From positions 62,001 to 126,000 of the forward strand of contig CAZNWC010000002.1 in NCBI GenBank assembly GCA_964577055.1: a stretch of DNA of 64,000 nucleotides, given 5' to 3'. Of the stretch, positions 18,214-27,131 are shown piece by piece (the stretch's first letter is position 1; each line of letters starts with the position of its first letter). A model generated the notes under the pieces. That model was given only the letters and a program-made list of their open reading frames with translations. It was not told where the DNA came from and made no database searches. The translations under genes and the position numbers were made by a program. The DNA comes from PNNG01 sp964577055. Lineage in GTDB: Bacteria; Bacteroidota; Bacteroidia; UBA7662.

Positions 18214-19073
18214 AAGCTGGCGGCATAGGTGAGAATGGCGCCGACGGCTGCCGCTAGTCCCCACCACTGTTTGCCTTTGGGTGTTTCGGCAAAAAGCAGG
18301 GCAGCAGCCAAACTGGCCAACAAGATAATGCCCACATTGAGCATGGGAAAGACAAAGGCTGCAGGCAAACCGCTGCCAAAAGCCTTCAACAAGGAAAATA
18401 CCGCCAAAAAATTGGTGGTGCCCAAGAGGGCTCCTGAACCTATAGAGCGCCAATTCCATTTTACCTGCTTTTGAAGGCTCAAAAGGCCTACGCCTACCCA
18501 ACCGAAGCAACCAGCAGTGCCAAATAGCGTCATCAAAAACAAGGGTTGTTGGGCCGGTGGAAGTTGATGTGATTCAGTGTACTGCAGCAGGCTATCGGCC
18601 AATCCGCCTCCTAAAAAAATAAGCACGGGCAGTAACCAGCGGCCACTTTCCTTCACTTTGATGGCTCCTCCCGTGCTTTGCCACCAAATGGCCAAAACGG
18701 CCAAAAGCAGGGCAATACCATGGCGCCAATCGAAGGGAGAAGGGCTGTAGAGGTAGGCTGCCGTCATGGGCACGACAAAGCTCATTTTAGATGCGGTGGT
18801 AGTGATGTTTACCCCCAGCACTTGTGCTGAATGTCCGATCAACACAAAAAGCGCCACGAACAAAAAGCCAATGACAAAAGCCGCTGGTAGCCAAGGTTGT
18901 GTGATATCCAACGCGTTCAAGCCTCCTGCCGGTATGCTCCAAGCGGCAAGTGATACACAGATCACATAATTTACTGCTACCGCCAAGCGCGTATCTGATT
19001 GCCAGCGTTCGAACAAACGAAACCAGATGAAGTTACAGGCCGAAAGGGCCATGCTGAGCAATAGCCAAATCAT
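18210..19073 (-). CDS. EamA/DMT-type membrane transporter
   Basis: The 287-residue protein is almost entirely hydrophobic, with about ten helices in two halves, the plan of the drug/metabolite transporter superfamily. Typical small-residue packing segments are seen, such as TTASKMSFVVPMTAAYLY and the last-helix stretch GIILLASLAAALLF. Substrate cannot be predicted. It lies two bases after ribD and overlaps the YigZ-like gene by four bases, so ribD, transporter and YigZ protein probably share a transcript. Export of a flavin-pathway metabolite would be a guess from position only. Confidence 0.85.
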   Translation of the reverse strand: MIWLLLSMALSACNFIWFRLFERWQSDTRLAVAVNYVICVSLAAWSIPAGGLNALDITQPWLPAAFVIGFLFVALFVLIGHSAQVLGVNITTTASKMSFVVPMTAAYLYSPSPFDWRHGIALLLAVLAIWWQSTGGAIKVKESGRWLLPVLIFLGGGLADSLLQYTESHQLPPAQQPLFLMTLFGTAGCFGWVGVGLLSLQKQVKWNWRSIGSGALLGTTNFLAVFSLLKAFGSGLPAAFVFPMLNVGIILLASLAAALLFAETPKGKQWWGLAAAVGAILTYAASL

Positions 19074-19075
19074 CT

Positions 19076-20086
19076 TTATGCCTTTTTGGGGATGTAATAG
19101 CAGAGGCTATCGCCGCCAACCACTTCTTCTTTGATCAATGTCGCATTGGCTGGTAGGGCTGCGGCTTTCAATCCCACTTCGAATCGTTGGGGACTCGTAA
19201 ACACGCGGATTTCATCCCAGAAGCCACTAGCTAAAAAAGCGTTTAAGGTAGCAGCACCTCCTTCAATCAAAACCGATTGCACATTTCTTTCATAAAGACT
19301 GTTCAGTATGCTTGGTAAAGAAATGGCCAATTCACCCTTTTTGTAGAGCAATTGCTCGGTTGGAGACTGGGAATTGAAAACGCGGTAAGGGCCGGGAAAA
19401 GAAGCGTGGGTAAGCACGAGGCGCAACGGATTTGGTCCGGCTACCAATCGGGTAGTGAGTTCCGGATCATCGGACAAAACGGTATTGGCTCCCACAAGAA
19501 TGGCGGCCTCACTGGCTCGCCAGCGGTGGGTGAGCATCCGGCTCTCGCTGCTGCTGATCCAGTAGGGAGCCTGGCCAGTTGGGGCCATGAAACCGTCAGC
19601 GCTTTGTGCCCATTTGAGGACAATGTAGGGTCTTTTTTCCGCCAAAAAGGTGAAAAAACGGCGATTTAGATGCACACAGTCGGCTTCAAGCACGCCAACC
19701 CGTGTTTCAATGCCTGCGGACTCGAGTTGGGCAAGTCCCTTTCCTGCAACCAAGGCAAAGGGGTCGAGGGTGCCAATCACAACCCGCTTCACTTTCGATT
19801 GTACCAATAAAGTACTGCAAGGCGGGGTTTTACCAAAATGCGCACAAGGCTCGAGGGTGACGTATACCGTACTTTCCGACAACAACTCCTTGTGTTGCAC
19901 CGCCTCAATGGCATTCACCTCAGCATGCGCCTGTCCGTATTGACGGTGCCAGCCTTCGCCGATGATGCAGCCATTGTGCACCACCACGCAGCCTACACGT
20001 GGGTTAGGTGCTACATAGCCGGTGCCTAAACGGGCCAGCTCAATGGCACGTTGCATGAAAATTTCGTCGGAAAGCAAAGCTGACAT
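19076..20086 (-). CDS. ribD: riboflavin biosynthesis deaminase/reductase RibD
   Basis: The bifunctional enzyme does the second and third steps of riboflavin synthesis: deamination of the pyrimidine ring, then reduction of the ribose with NADPH. The N-terminal cytidine-deaminase-like domain binds zinc through HAE (residues 54-56) and EPCAHFGKTPPC (Cys 81 and 90). The reductase domain follows, with LKWAQSADGFMAP and IEGGAATLNAFL. Length is 336 residues. The frame runs to 20125, but MSALLSDEIFMQRAIELA fits the family, so the start is at 20086, just after a perfect promoter box. Confidence 0.96.
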   Translation of the reverse strand: MSALLSDEIFMQRAIELARLGTGYVAPNPRVGCVVVHNGCIIGEGWHRQYGQAHAEVNAIEAVQHKELLSESTVYVTLEPCAHFGKTPPCSTLLVQSKVKRVVIGTLDPFALVAGKGLAQLESAGIETRVGVLEADCVHLNRRFFTFLAEKRPYIVLKWAQSADGFMAPTGQAPYWISSSESRMLTHRWRASEAAILVGANTVLSDDPELTTRLVAGPNPLRLVLTHASFPGPYRVFNSQSPTEQLLYKKGELAISLPSILNSLYERNVQSVLIEGGAATLNAFLASGFWDEIRVFTSPQRFEVGLKAAALPANATLIKEEVVGGDSLCYYIPKKA

Positions 20087-20092
20087 GGGCCA

Positions 20093-20125
20093 CAAAATTA
20101 GGACAATTGCCCACGATTGTTGCAA
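20093..20125 (-). promoter_or_regulatory. promoter of ribD
   Basis: On the minus strand TTG (20123-20125) is followed after 22 bases by TAATTTTG (20093-20100), a full TAnnTTTG match. The box ends six bases before the ATG, so the leader should be only a few bases long. It overlaps the divergent prmC promoter region. Confidence 0.7.
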
Positions 20126-20150
20126 GCCGTCACTTTCAAAGGCATATTTG
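20117..20150 (+). promoter_or_regulatory. promoter of prmC
   Basis: TTG at 20117-20119 (or 20120-20122) is followed after 23 (or 20) bases by CATATTTG (20143-20150), a seven-of-eight match to TAnnTTTG. The box ends four bases before the prmC ATG. The 68-base gap to ribD carries both divergent promoters. Confidence 0.5.
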
Positions 20151-20154
20151 CAGC

Positions 20155-20997
20155 ATGAATCCCGCCAGCAGTTGGCAACAACTCAAAAAGACAGCATTTG
20201 AAGTCCCGCTCAGTCAGCAGTATGAAGCCGATGAGTTACGGGCGATGTGGTGGTGGTGGCTCGAAAAAAGGGCGGGCATCAACAGGAGTTCCTACTTGGC
20301 GCGGCAACATGAAGTACCCACTGCTGACTTGCTTGAACAATTGGCAGCTGATGTGCATGAACTCAAACAAGGTGTGCCGTTTCAGTATGTGCTCAACGAA
20401 GCTTGGTTTCTCGACCGTAGTTATGTGCTCAACCGCTCTGTACTCATCCCTCGACCCGAAACCGAAGAGTTGGTGCGTTGGATTTTAGCAGAAGAAGGCT
20501 CCATCGACAGGCTCCGTTTGATTGATTTGGGCACAGGAAGTGGGATCATCCCCATCAGCATAGCCCTGGCAAAGCCACTCTGGCAAGTTTTTGGACTGGA
20601 GCTTTCTGCCGATGCCCTGGCCACTGCCCGCGAAAATGCACAACGCTTGGGGGCAGCGGTGGAATGGCTCGCAGGCGATATGTTGGAAGCGAAATTGCCC
20701 GATTGGGATATCGTGGTAAGCAACCCGCCTTATATACCTTATGCCGAGGCCGATAGCCTGCTGCCCCGAGTACGTGAACAAGAACCGGCCATGGCATTGT
20801 TTTCACCCGACGAAGATCCCTTGCTCTTTTATCGCAGCATCGCCGAACGGTTGCGGGCAGCAGGGGAGGGCAAGACGGTATATTTGGAGTTGAATGAAGA
20901 AAAAGCCCCCGAAATTGGGGGCTTGTTTGAGGGTTTTGCCTGTGCATTCAAATCGGACATGCAAGGCAAAGTACGTATGTTGCGGGTACGCTCTTAA
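20155..20997 (+). CDS. prmC: peptide chain release factor N5-glutamine methyltransferase
   Basis: The enzyme methylates the Gln of the GGQ motif in release factors RF1 and RF2; the RF2 gene, prfB, lies elsewhere in this window. The 280-residue protein has the N-terminal helical substrate domain, the SAM-binding motif DLGTGSG at 124-130, and the catalytic NPPY at 190-193. The frame is open from 20107, but homology and the promoter box place the start at 20155. The last four bases overlap fabD on the other strand. Confidence 0.96.
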   Translation: MNPASSWQQLKKTAFEVPLSQQYEADELRAMWWWWLEKRAGINRSSYLARQHEVPTADLLEQLAADVHELKQGVPFQYVLNEAWFLDRSYVLNRSVLIPRPETEELVRWILAEEGSIDRLRLIDLGTGSGIIPISIALAKPLWQVFGLELSADALATARENAQRLGAAVEWLAGDMLEAKLPDWDIVVSNPPYIPYAEADSLLPRVREQEPAMALFSPDEDPLLFYRSIAERLRAAGEGKTVYLELNEEKAPEIGGLFEGFACAFKSDMQGKVRMLRVRS

Positions 20998-21881
20998 GCA
21001 ATTTGGGCACTTTCAGCAGGCATTTGTCGATTCACTTTTTTCAACAAACCTTGAAGTACTTTTCCCGGACCCACTTCGGTGAATGCCGAGGCACCATCAG
21101 CAATCATTTGCTGCATGGTTTGCGTCCAGCGTACGGCTCCAGTCAACTGGTTAATGAGGTTGGCCTTGATGGCTTCGGGATCGGTTACGCCTTGCGCAGT
21201 TACGTTTTGGTAAATGGGGCAACGTGGTGCGCTGATAGGGGTTTGCCGGATGGCTGCTTCGAGTTCAACACGTGCAGGTTCCATCAGTGGACTGTGAAAT
21301 GCACCACCAACGGCAAGCATAACCGTTTTGAGTGCACCGGCCTCACTTAAAGCTGCATTTGCTTTTTCAACTCCAGCGATGCTTCCTGAAATTACCAATT
21401 GGCCTGGACAATTGTAATTGGCGGGTACAACAATCTCGTCGGTAATGCCAGCACAAACTTGTTCTACTACGTTATCTTCGAGTCCCAAGACCGCGGCCAT
21501 GGTAGACGGTTGCAGCTCACATGCTTGTTGCATGGCCATGGCCCGCTTTGAAACCAACAGCAGTCCATCGGCAAAGCTCATACTTCCACAAGCAACCAAG
21601 GCAGAGAACTCGCCCAATGAATGTCCGGCCGCCATGTCGGGATGAAAAGCATCTCCCAGCAATTTGGCCAAGATCACCGAGTGGAGGAAGATGGCAGGTT
21701 GCGTAACCTTTGTTTGGCGAAGCTCCTCCTCGGTACCGTCAAACATAATGTCGGTGATGCGGAAGCCCAACAAGGTATTGGCCTGTTCAAACAACTCGCG
21801 TGCTACTGGGTATTGTTCGTAAAGATCTTTGCCCATACCGGGAAACTGGGCACCCTGGCCCGGAAATACATATGCTTTCAT
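20994..21881 (-). CDS. fabD: malonyl-CoA-ACP transacylase
   Basis: The enzyme moves the malonyl group from CoA to acyl carrier protein, feeding fatty acid elongation. The 295-residue protein begins with the family signature YVFPGQGAQFPGMG. It has the nucleophile in GHSLGEFSAL (Ser 88) and the catalytic His in GGAFHSPLM. The frame runs back to 21923, but MKAYVFPGQGAQ is the family start. No other fab gene is adjacent. It lies between convergent prmC and queD on its own strand, 60 bases from queD. Confidence 0.96.
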   Translation of the reverse strand: MKAYVFPGQGAQFPGMGKDLYEQYPVARELFEQANTLLGFRITDIMFDGTEEELRQTKVTQPAIFLHSVILAKLLGDAFHPDMAAGHSLGEFSALVACGSMSFADGLLLVSKRAMAMQQACELQPSTMAAVLGLEDNVVEQVCAGITDEIVVPANYNCPGQLVISGSIAGVEKANAALSEAGALKTVMLAVGGAFHSPLMEPARVELEAAIRQTPISAPRCPIYQNVTAQGVTDPEAIKANLINQLTGAVRWTQTMQQMIADGASAFTEVGPGKVLQGLLKKVNRQMPAESAQIA

Positions 21882-21941
21882 TTGGCTGATTTTTGGGCAA
21901 GCGCACTTGCCTGTTGGTTGCAAGAATAGAAAAAAGCGAGA

Positions 21942-22367
21942 TTAGCGGCGGCCTTTTGGACCAAAATATTCTACAAAGTTTCTTTCTGTTTCGTAGAGCT
22001 TGATGCTGTAAAGCCGGTAATGCTCAGAAGTCAGGTGAGGCTCCAGTTGTTCCCAAATGCCCATCGCAATGTTTTCGGTAGAAGCCATTTTACCTGCCAT
22101 AAAGGGCACATCGAGGTTGATATTGCTATGGTCGAGTACATCCACGACATAGGTTTTGATGATGGCGCTCATTTTTTTGAGGTCCATCACAAAGCCTGTT
22201 TCCGGGTGCGGATTCCCTTCCAGCGTTACATACAAATCGAAGTTGTGTCCATGCCAGTTTTTATTGGCGCATTTGCCGAATACCGCTTCGTTTTGCTCGT
22301 TGCTCCAATTCGGATTGTACAACTTATGGGCGGCATTAAAATGCTCTTTGCGTGTAAGGTAAATCAT
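21942..22367 (-). CDS. queD: 6-carboxytetrahydropterin synthase family protein (QueD-like)
   Basis: The 141-residue protein has the 6-pyruvoyl-tetrahydropterin synthase fold. Zinc-binding His residues are in FNAAHKL (residue about 13) and WHGHNF, and the catalytic Cys is in FGKCANKNWHGH. In bacteria this family mostly makes 6-carboxy-tetrahydropterin for queuosine and other deazapurines, though other queuosine genes are not in the window. The frame is open to 22430; MIYLTRKEHFNAAH is the family-like start, with a good promoter upstream. A true PTPS role in pterin cofactor synthesis remains possible. Confidence 0.88.
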   Translation of the reverse strand: MIYLTRKEHFNAAHKLYNPNWSNEQNEAVFGKCANKNWHGHNFDLYVTLEGNPHPETGFVMDLKKMSAIIKTYVVDVLDHSNINLDVPFMAGKMASTENIAMGIWEQLEPHLTSEHYRLYSIKLYETERNFVEYFGPKGRR

Positions 22368-22379
22368 AATTACAGGCCG

Positions 22380-22413
22380 CAAATATAGCACATACAGCTG
22401 ATTTGATGTGCAA
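22380..22413 (-). promoter_or_regulatory. promoter of queD
   Basis: On the minus strand TTG (22411-22413) is followed after 23 bases by TATATTTG (22380-22387), a full TAnnTTTG match, ending 12 bases before the ATG. Confidence 0.7.
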
Positions 22414-22443
22414 AGCAGGGGGTTGGTCAAGGCAAGCTGCTTT

Positions 22444-22478
22444 TTTGGCGTAAATCGGTATAATTGGGTTTATTTTTG
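22444..22478 (+). promoter_or_regulatory. promoter of the rfaD operon
   Basis: TTTG (22444-22447) is followed after 23 bases by TATTTTTG (22471-22478), a full -7 match. The box ends only four bases before the rfaD ATG, so the predicted transcript starts at or next to the A of ATG. Confidence 0.65.
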
Positions 22479-22482
22479 GGGC

Positions 22483-23445
22483 ATGATTGTAATTACAGGT
22501 GCAGCGGGATTTATTGGCAGTTGTTTGGCTGCAGGTTTATTGGAGGCAGGCTATGGCGATTTGGTGCTTGTCGATGATTTTTCAAGAGCCGATAAAATGC
22601 CAAACCATGCTGAGAAATCGGCGCTTAGGGTAGATAGAAAAGATTTTTTCGCATGGCTCGATCTTGAGCACAGAAGCGTTCAATACATTTTTCACCTGGG
22701 AGCACGTACCGATACCACCGAGTTCAACCGTGACTTATTGTTCGATTTAAACTTCCACTACACCCAAACTTTGTGGCTGCGTTGTGTAAAGTATGGCTTG
22801 CCTATGCTGTATGCCAGCTCGGCTGCGACTTATGGAGATGGTAAAAATGGTTTTAACGATGATGAAGCCGCACTCGATACCTTGCATCCGCTGAATCCAT
22901 ACGGTGAATCGAAGCAAGCTTTTGATTTATGGGCGCAGGAACAAAGCCAAAGGCCCTTTCAGTGGGTAGGACTCAAATTTTTCAATGTGTATGGTCCGAA
23001 CGAGTACCACAAAGGACGTATGGCATCGGTGGTGTTTCATACCTACTCACAGGTGAAAGAAAAGGGTGAAATGCGCTTGTTTAAATCGCATCACCCCGAT
23101 TTTAAAGATGGCGAGCAATTGCGCGATTTTATTTATGTGAAAGATGTTGTGAAGGTGTGCCTGTGGTTCATGGAAAACAGAAAGGCATCGGGATTATTCA
23201 ATTTGGGAACTGGACAGGCGCGCACCTTTTTGGATTTGAGCAGGGCCGTTTTCCATGCGATGAAGCGGAATCCAGTTATTTCATTTGTCGACACACCTGT
23301 TGACATCAGAGACAAATACCAATATTTTACCGAAGCCAATATGCAGAAACTGCAAGCGGCCGGCTACCAGGAGGCTTTTACTTCACTTGAAGTGGGAGTT
23401 GAGGATTATGTTTCTAACTATTTGGCATTCAATAGATATTACTAA
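22483..23445 (+). CDS. rfaD: ADP-glyceromanno-heptose 6-epimerase
   Basis: The enzyme inverts carbon 6 of ADP-D-glycero-D-manno-heptose to make the L-glycero form used in the lipopolysaccharide inner core. The 320-residue protein has the extended SDR fold: TGAAGFIGS at the N-terminus for NADP, the YASSAATYGDG block, and the active-site Tyr and Lys in NPYGESK. The KFFNVYGPNEYHKGRMASVV stretch is specific to this epimerase. The frame opens at 22408, but MIVITGAAG is the natural start. The stop overlaps the next ATG (TAATG), coupling it to the giant kinase gene. Confidence 0.94.
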   Translation: MIVITGAAGFIGSCLAAGLLEAGYGDLVLVDDFSRADKMPNHAEKSALRVDRKDFFAWLDLEHRSVQYIFHLGARTDTTEFNRDLLFDLNFHYTQTLWLRCVKYGLPMLYASSAATYGDGKNGFNDDEAALDTLHPLNPYGESKQAFDLWAQEQSQRPFQWVGLKFFNVYGPNEYHKGRMASVVFHTYSQVKEKGEMRLFKSHHPDFKDGEQLRDFIYVKDVVKVCLWFMENRKASGLFNLGTGQARTFLDLSRAVFHAMKRNPVISFVDTPVDIRDKYQYFTEANMQKLQAAGYQEAFTSLEVGVEDYVSNYLAFNRYY

Positions 23446-26400
23446 TGAAAATTAGGAGAATCGTTGAGTATGCCATTTGGGTAGTTTTTGCCTTCACCCT
23501 TGTTTTTGGGGTGTACAGCCAATTGGCGGTAAAGCAAAAAACGGATGTATTTCTTGCCAATGCTGCTTCGAAACTGAGTCGCTACTTGTCTACCGAAGCG
23601 CGTCAGTTTGAGCGTTGGAAGCGACAAACCAGAGCAGGTGACGAGCTCGGTACCAATTTCTGGGAACCGGGGATGCAAAATACCGGCTTGAGTGGGTTTT
23701 TACAGGTTTACAAAGGCGATTCACTTGTTTTTTGGAACAACAGCCGATTTACCGACAGTGTGCTTCCTGATAAAAAATCGGGATATGTGGCGTTGGAAAA
23801 TTTGATTGGCTACTTGATACAAGCGCAAAAAGGTGAATATCGGTTGGTTTATCTGATTCCCTTACGCGATAACTATGCGTATGAAAACAAATATTTACAA
23901 AATCAATTTTACCTGACATTTGATGCCATTGATCAGCTCAGGCTTATGGGGCCTACAGGTACAGGTGTAGGGGTGAAGGGGCCCGATGGTCAAGTGGCAT
24001 TTCGGATTGCTGCCCGCAGCAAAATGGGGTATGTGAATTTGCCTTCAAACGAAAAATTTTCGGGAAACAGCTTTTTAATTGCCATTGCTGCAGCCATTTT
24101 ATTGTTTTTTCTGCGCATTGAGGCGGATCAGGTAGCGCGGAAACCTTGGTGGAGTTTGTTGGAATTCATGCTTCCTGTGGTGGTCATCAGGATATTGTTG
24201 TTCAACTACCGCGCTGAGTTGGGTTTGAGTGCCTTGCCCTTGTTTGATCCTTCCATTTTTGCCTCACATTGGCTATTGCCTTCTTTTGGCGATTTGTTGT
24301 TGCACTTGCTGGTCATGGTGCTGTTTTTGCTGTTTTTATTCCGGTATAGACGCATTTTTCATGCCCATGAAGGGGACTTGGCCAGAACAGCATCTTCTTG
24401 GCCTGTCCGTTTTATGCTGAGCATGTTGGTGGTTTTTTTCTTCTTGGTTTCATTGCTGGTATGCCGCGATTTGGTATTTAGCAGCGATATACCCATTGGC
24501 ATTGACCAATTGTTCGACTTCAATGCCTACACCTTTTTGGCATTGTTTACCTATTTGCTTTTCATCTGTATCAATGCAGCAAGTTTTTATCTGCTTTTTA
24601 AATATTTGCTGCGTTCACTCAGCTATACCCAGCTATTGCTGCTTTTTGCTGCCATCATGTTGTTTGTCATTTGGGTGTTTAGCTTCACCGGTGAACAAGT
24701 ATGGTTGAAGAAATATGCAATATGGTGGGTGCTGTTGGCAGTCATTTTTGTTTGGCTCAAATGGCATGCATGGCGGTTTCGGTCAACCTTTTACATGCTT
24801 GTGGCGCTTTGGAGCATGTTTATCGGCTACCAGGTGAGCGAGGCACTGTTCCGCAAGCAGATTGAAAATGCCCGCTATACAGCCCGTAAAATTTATGCGC
24901 CCAATGATGCTACGGCCGTTTACCTGCTTTTTGATTTGGTTTCGCGCTTGCAAGAGGATGCCTTCTTAAAATCCCAAAAAATCGATGACCTGGAAGATCA
25001 ACAGCGCTTGCAAAACCGCTTGGGGTTTGAATACTTGAAAGGATACTTAGAAAAATACCTGCTGTCGGAAACAGCTATATTCAAAGGACCCAGGCTGAAT
25101 GCCGAGCAGGCTGCCTCCATTGCAGAAGAGCTTGAGCAGGTAGATCGTTTTAGCATGCTTCGGCAGTTCAAACAAAATGCGCGGCAGGGCTACGTGCTGC
25201 GGGTGCCTTTTGTGGGCGTAGAACAAACGGTAGATACCTTGTTTTTGCGTTTCCTCCAAAAAAGCCTGAAACCCGAAAGTCCCTTGCCGAGTCTATTGAT
25301 CGAGGGCGATTTGGTGTCGAGGGAACAATTCAGCAGCTTTTCTTTTGCTGTTTACGAACAAAATAAGCTGATCCAACAAGGTGGTAAATACCCTTATCAG
25401 CTAATTGATAATAGCTGGAAAAACAGCGAGGGGGAATTTAATTTGATCCAACTCGATGGCTTATCGCATTTCATCTACCGACCCGATGCAGCCAACATCA
25501 TTGTGGTGAGCTTTGCGGCGGCAGGTTGGGTACGACCACTTTCAGTGGCTTCAGGCCTCTTTATCCTCACCATCATGTTTTTGTTTTTGGCGAACAGGGT
25601 GGTGGATACCAAGGCAAATTGGCAAAAATTCATTCGCTTGAGCTATCGCAACCGCATTGAAATAGCGTTGATAGGCTCAGTGCTTGTCATTTTGCTGTTT
25701 ATCGGCTACATCACCATCACGTATACGGTTTTGAGAAGCAAATCGAATACTGAAGAACTGGTGACGGGAAGGTTGCAAGACATCCAAGCCGCTGTAGAAG
25801 GGGGGCTCCGACTACGTCAGTCAGGTTTAGAAATAACCCCAGCACAGCGATCTGAGCTAAATCAAGTATCGGGCAGTTTGCAAGCCGACTTTAACTTGTT
25901 TGACCTGCAAGGTTCCTTGCTGTTCAGCTCACAAACCAAACTTTTTGAACGGGGTTTGGTAGGCAATTACATGGAGCCTCGTGCCTACTATGAAGTGGCA
26001 CAAATGCAAAGGACCATCTTTTTGCAAACAGAACAAATTGGTTCGTTCAGCTTTACATCGGCTTATGTGCCCTTGCGTGACGATAAATCGCAACTGGTAG
26101 GCATTTTGAACATGCCTTCATTCGACACTGACTTATTGGAACAAGCCGAACTCAATGAGTTTGTCGGCAATTTGATCAGCTTATACTTTATCATTCTATT
26201 GGCGGCATCGGTCATTGTATTTTGGCTGGCTGAGCGCATTACCTCACCCATTCAATTGCTTACAAAAGTCATTTTACGTACCAAGGAAGGTGAACGTAAC
26301 GAAATGCTCAACTGGAAAAGAGAAGACGAAATAGGTGTGTTGCTGAGCAGTTACAATGCTATGTTGCAGGAACTCGATCAAAATGCTGTCTTACTTGCAC

Positions 26401-27131
26401 GTTCCGAAAGGGAGCTCGCCTGGCGAGAAATGGCGCGGCAGATTTCCCATGAAATCAGGAATCCGTTGACCCCGATGAAATTAAAATTGCAACGGCTGCT
26501 ACGCGACTTCAGCGAAAATCCGGCGCGTTTTAGTGAAAGGTTCAAAAGTGAATCAAATTTAGTATTGGAACAAATTGATGTATTGGCGGCTGTTGCTGGT
26601 GAATTCAGCTCTTTTGCACAAGTGCAGGTGGGTGAAAAGCATGTATTTGATCTGAGAGAGTGTTTGGTATCGGTAGTCAATCTGTATGACCATGGCAGCA
26701 AATTGCATTTTGCGGATGCTACCCAAACAGAAAATCCCTTTCCACAAGGAAATGCTTTGCTGGCAGTAGAAAATGAAGCGTGCAGGGTATTTGGTGATGC
26801 CATGCAAATTCAACGTGTTTTTCAGAACCTGATCAAAAACGCCTTGCAAGCTGTTCCTGAAGACCGTATCGCTGAAATCAAAGTGAGTTTGAACCGCATA
26901 GATGGTGCATGGGAAATTAATGTAACCGATAATGGCTCTGGTATACCTGCCGAAAACCGCGAGCGCATATTCCAGCCCAATTTCACCACCAAAAGTTCGG
27001 GCATGGGATTGGGATTGGCCATTGTGAAGAAAATCATTGAGCAAAATGAGGGACAGGTGGGTTTTGAAACAACAGAAGGAGTGGGCACACGTTTTTATGT
27101 TCGTTTCCCTGTATACCAGGAACCTGCATGA
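23445..27131 (+). CDS. large polytopic NtrY-like sensor histidine kinase
   Basis: The 1,228-residue protein has a first helix at residues 8-27, an exterior domain to about 205, a cluster of about eight helices up to about 465, a second exterior domain to about 690, further helices near 700, 745 and 930, then a HAMP-like linker. The kinase core has MARQISHEIRNPLTPMKL with the phosphorylated His at 1002, then FQNLIKNALQAV, VTDNGSGIP and GMGLGLAIVKKII. The SHEIRNPLTPMKL form is NtrY-like. No response regulator is encoded beside it. Start and stop overlap rfaD and the SprA-like gene, so one transcript is likely. The signal sensed is unknown. Confidence 0.88.
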   Translation: MKIRRIVEYAIWVVFAFTLVFGVYSQLAVKQKTDVFLANAASKLSRYLSTEARQFERWKRQTRAGDELGTNFWEPGMQNTGLSGFLQVYKGDSLVFWNNSRFTDSVLPDKKSGYVALENLIGYLIQAQKGEYRLVYLIPLRDNYAYENKYLQNQFYLTFDAIDQLRLMGPTGTGVGVKGPDGQVAFRIAARSKMGYVNLPSNEKFSGNSFLIAIAAAILLFFLRIEADQVARKPWWSLLEFMLPVVVIRILLFNYRAELGLSALPLFDPSIFASHWLLPSFGDLLLHLLVMVLFLLFLFRYRRIFHAHEGDLARTASSWPVRFMLSMLVVFFFLVSLLVCRDLVFSSDIPIGIDQLFDFNAYTFLALFTYLLFICINAASFYLLFKYLLRSLSYTQLLLLFAAIMLFVIWVFSFTGEQVWLKKYAIWWVLLAVIFVWLKWHAWRFRSTFYMLVALWSMFIGYQVSEALFRKQIENARYTARKIYAPNDATAVYLLFDLVSRLQEDAFLKSQKIDDLEDQQRLQNRLGFEYLKGYLEKYLLSETAIFKGPRLNAEQAASIAEELEQVDRFSMLRQFKQNARQGYVLRVPFVGVEQTVDTLFLRFLQKSLKPESPLPSLLIEGDLVSREQFSSFSFAVYEQNKLIQQGGKYPYQLIDNSWKNSEGEFNLIQLDGLSHFIYRPDAANIIVVSFAAAGWVRPLSVASGLFILTIMFLFLANRVVDTKANWQKFIRLSYRNRIEIALIGSVLVILLFIGYITITYTVLRSKSNTEELVTGRLQDIQAAVEGGLRLRQSGLEITPAQRSELNQVSGSLQADFNLFDLQGSLLFSSQTKLFERGLVGNYMEPRAYYEVAQMQRTIFLQTEQIGSFSFTSAYVPLRDDKSQLVGILNMPSFDTDLLEQAELNEFVGNLISLYFIILLAASVIVFWLAERITSPIQLLTKVILRTKEGERNEMLNWKREDEIGVLLSSYNAMLQELDQNAVLLARSERELAWREMARQISHEIRNPLTPMKLKLQRLLRDFSENPARFSERFKSESNLVLEQIDVLAAVAGEFSSFAQVQVGEKHVFDLRECLVSVVNLYDHGSKLHFADATQTENPFPQGNALLAVENEACRVFGDAMQIQRVFQNLIKNALQAVPEDRIAEIKVSLNRIDGAWEINVTDNGSGIPAENRERIFQPNFTTKSSGMGLGLAIVKKIIEQNEGQVGFETTEGVGTRFYVRFPVYQEPA

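Noticed and set aside
17620..18510. 296-residue version of the YigZ-like protein
   Set aside because: The first 99 residues overlap the transporter gene in another frame and lack family similarity; ATG 18213 fits the family.
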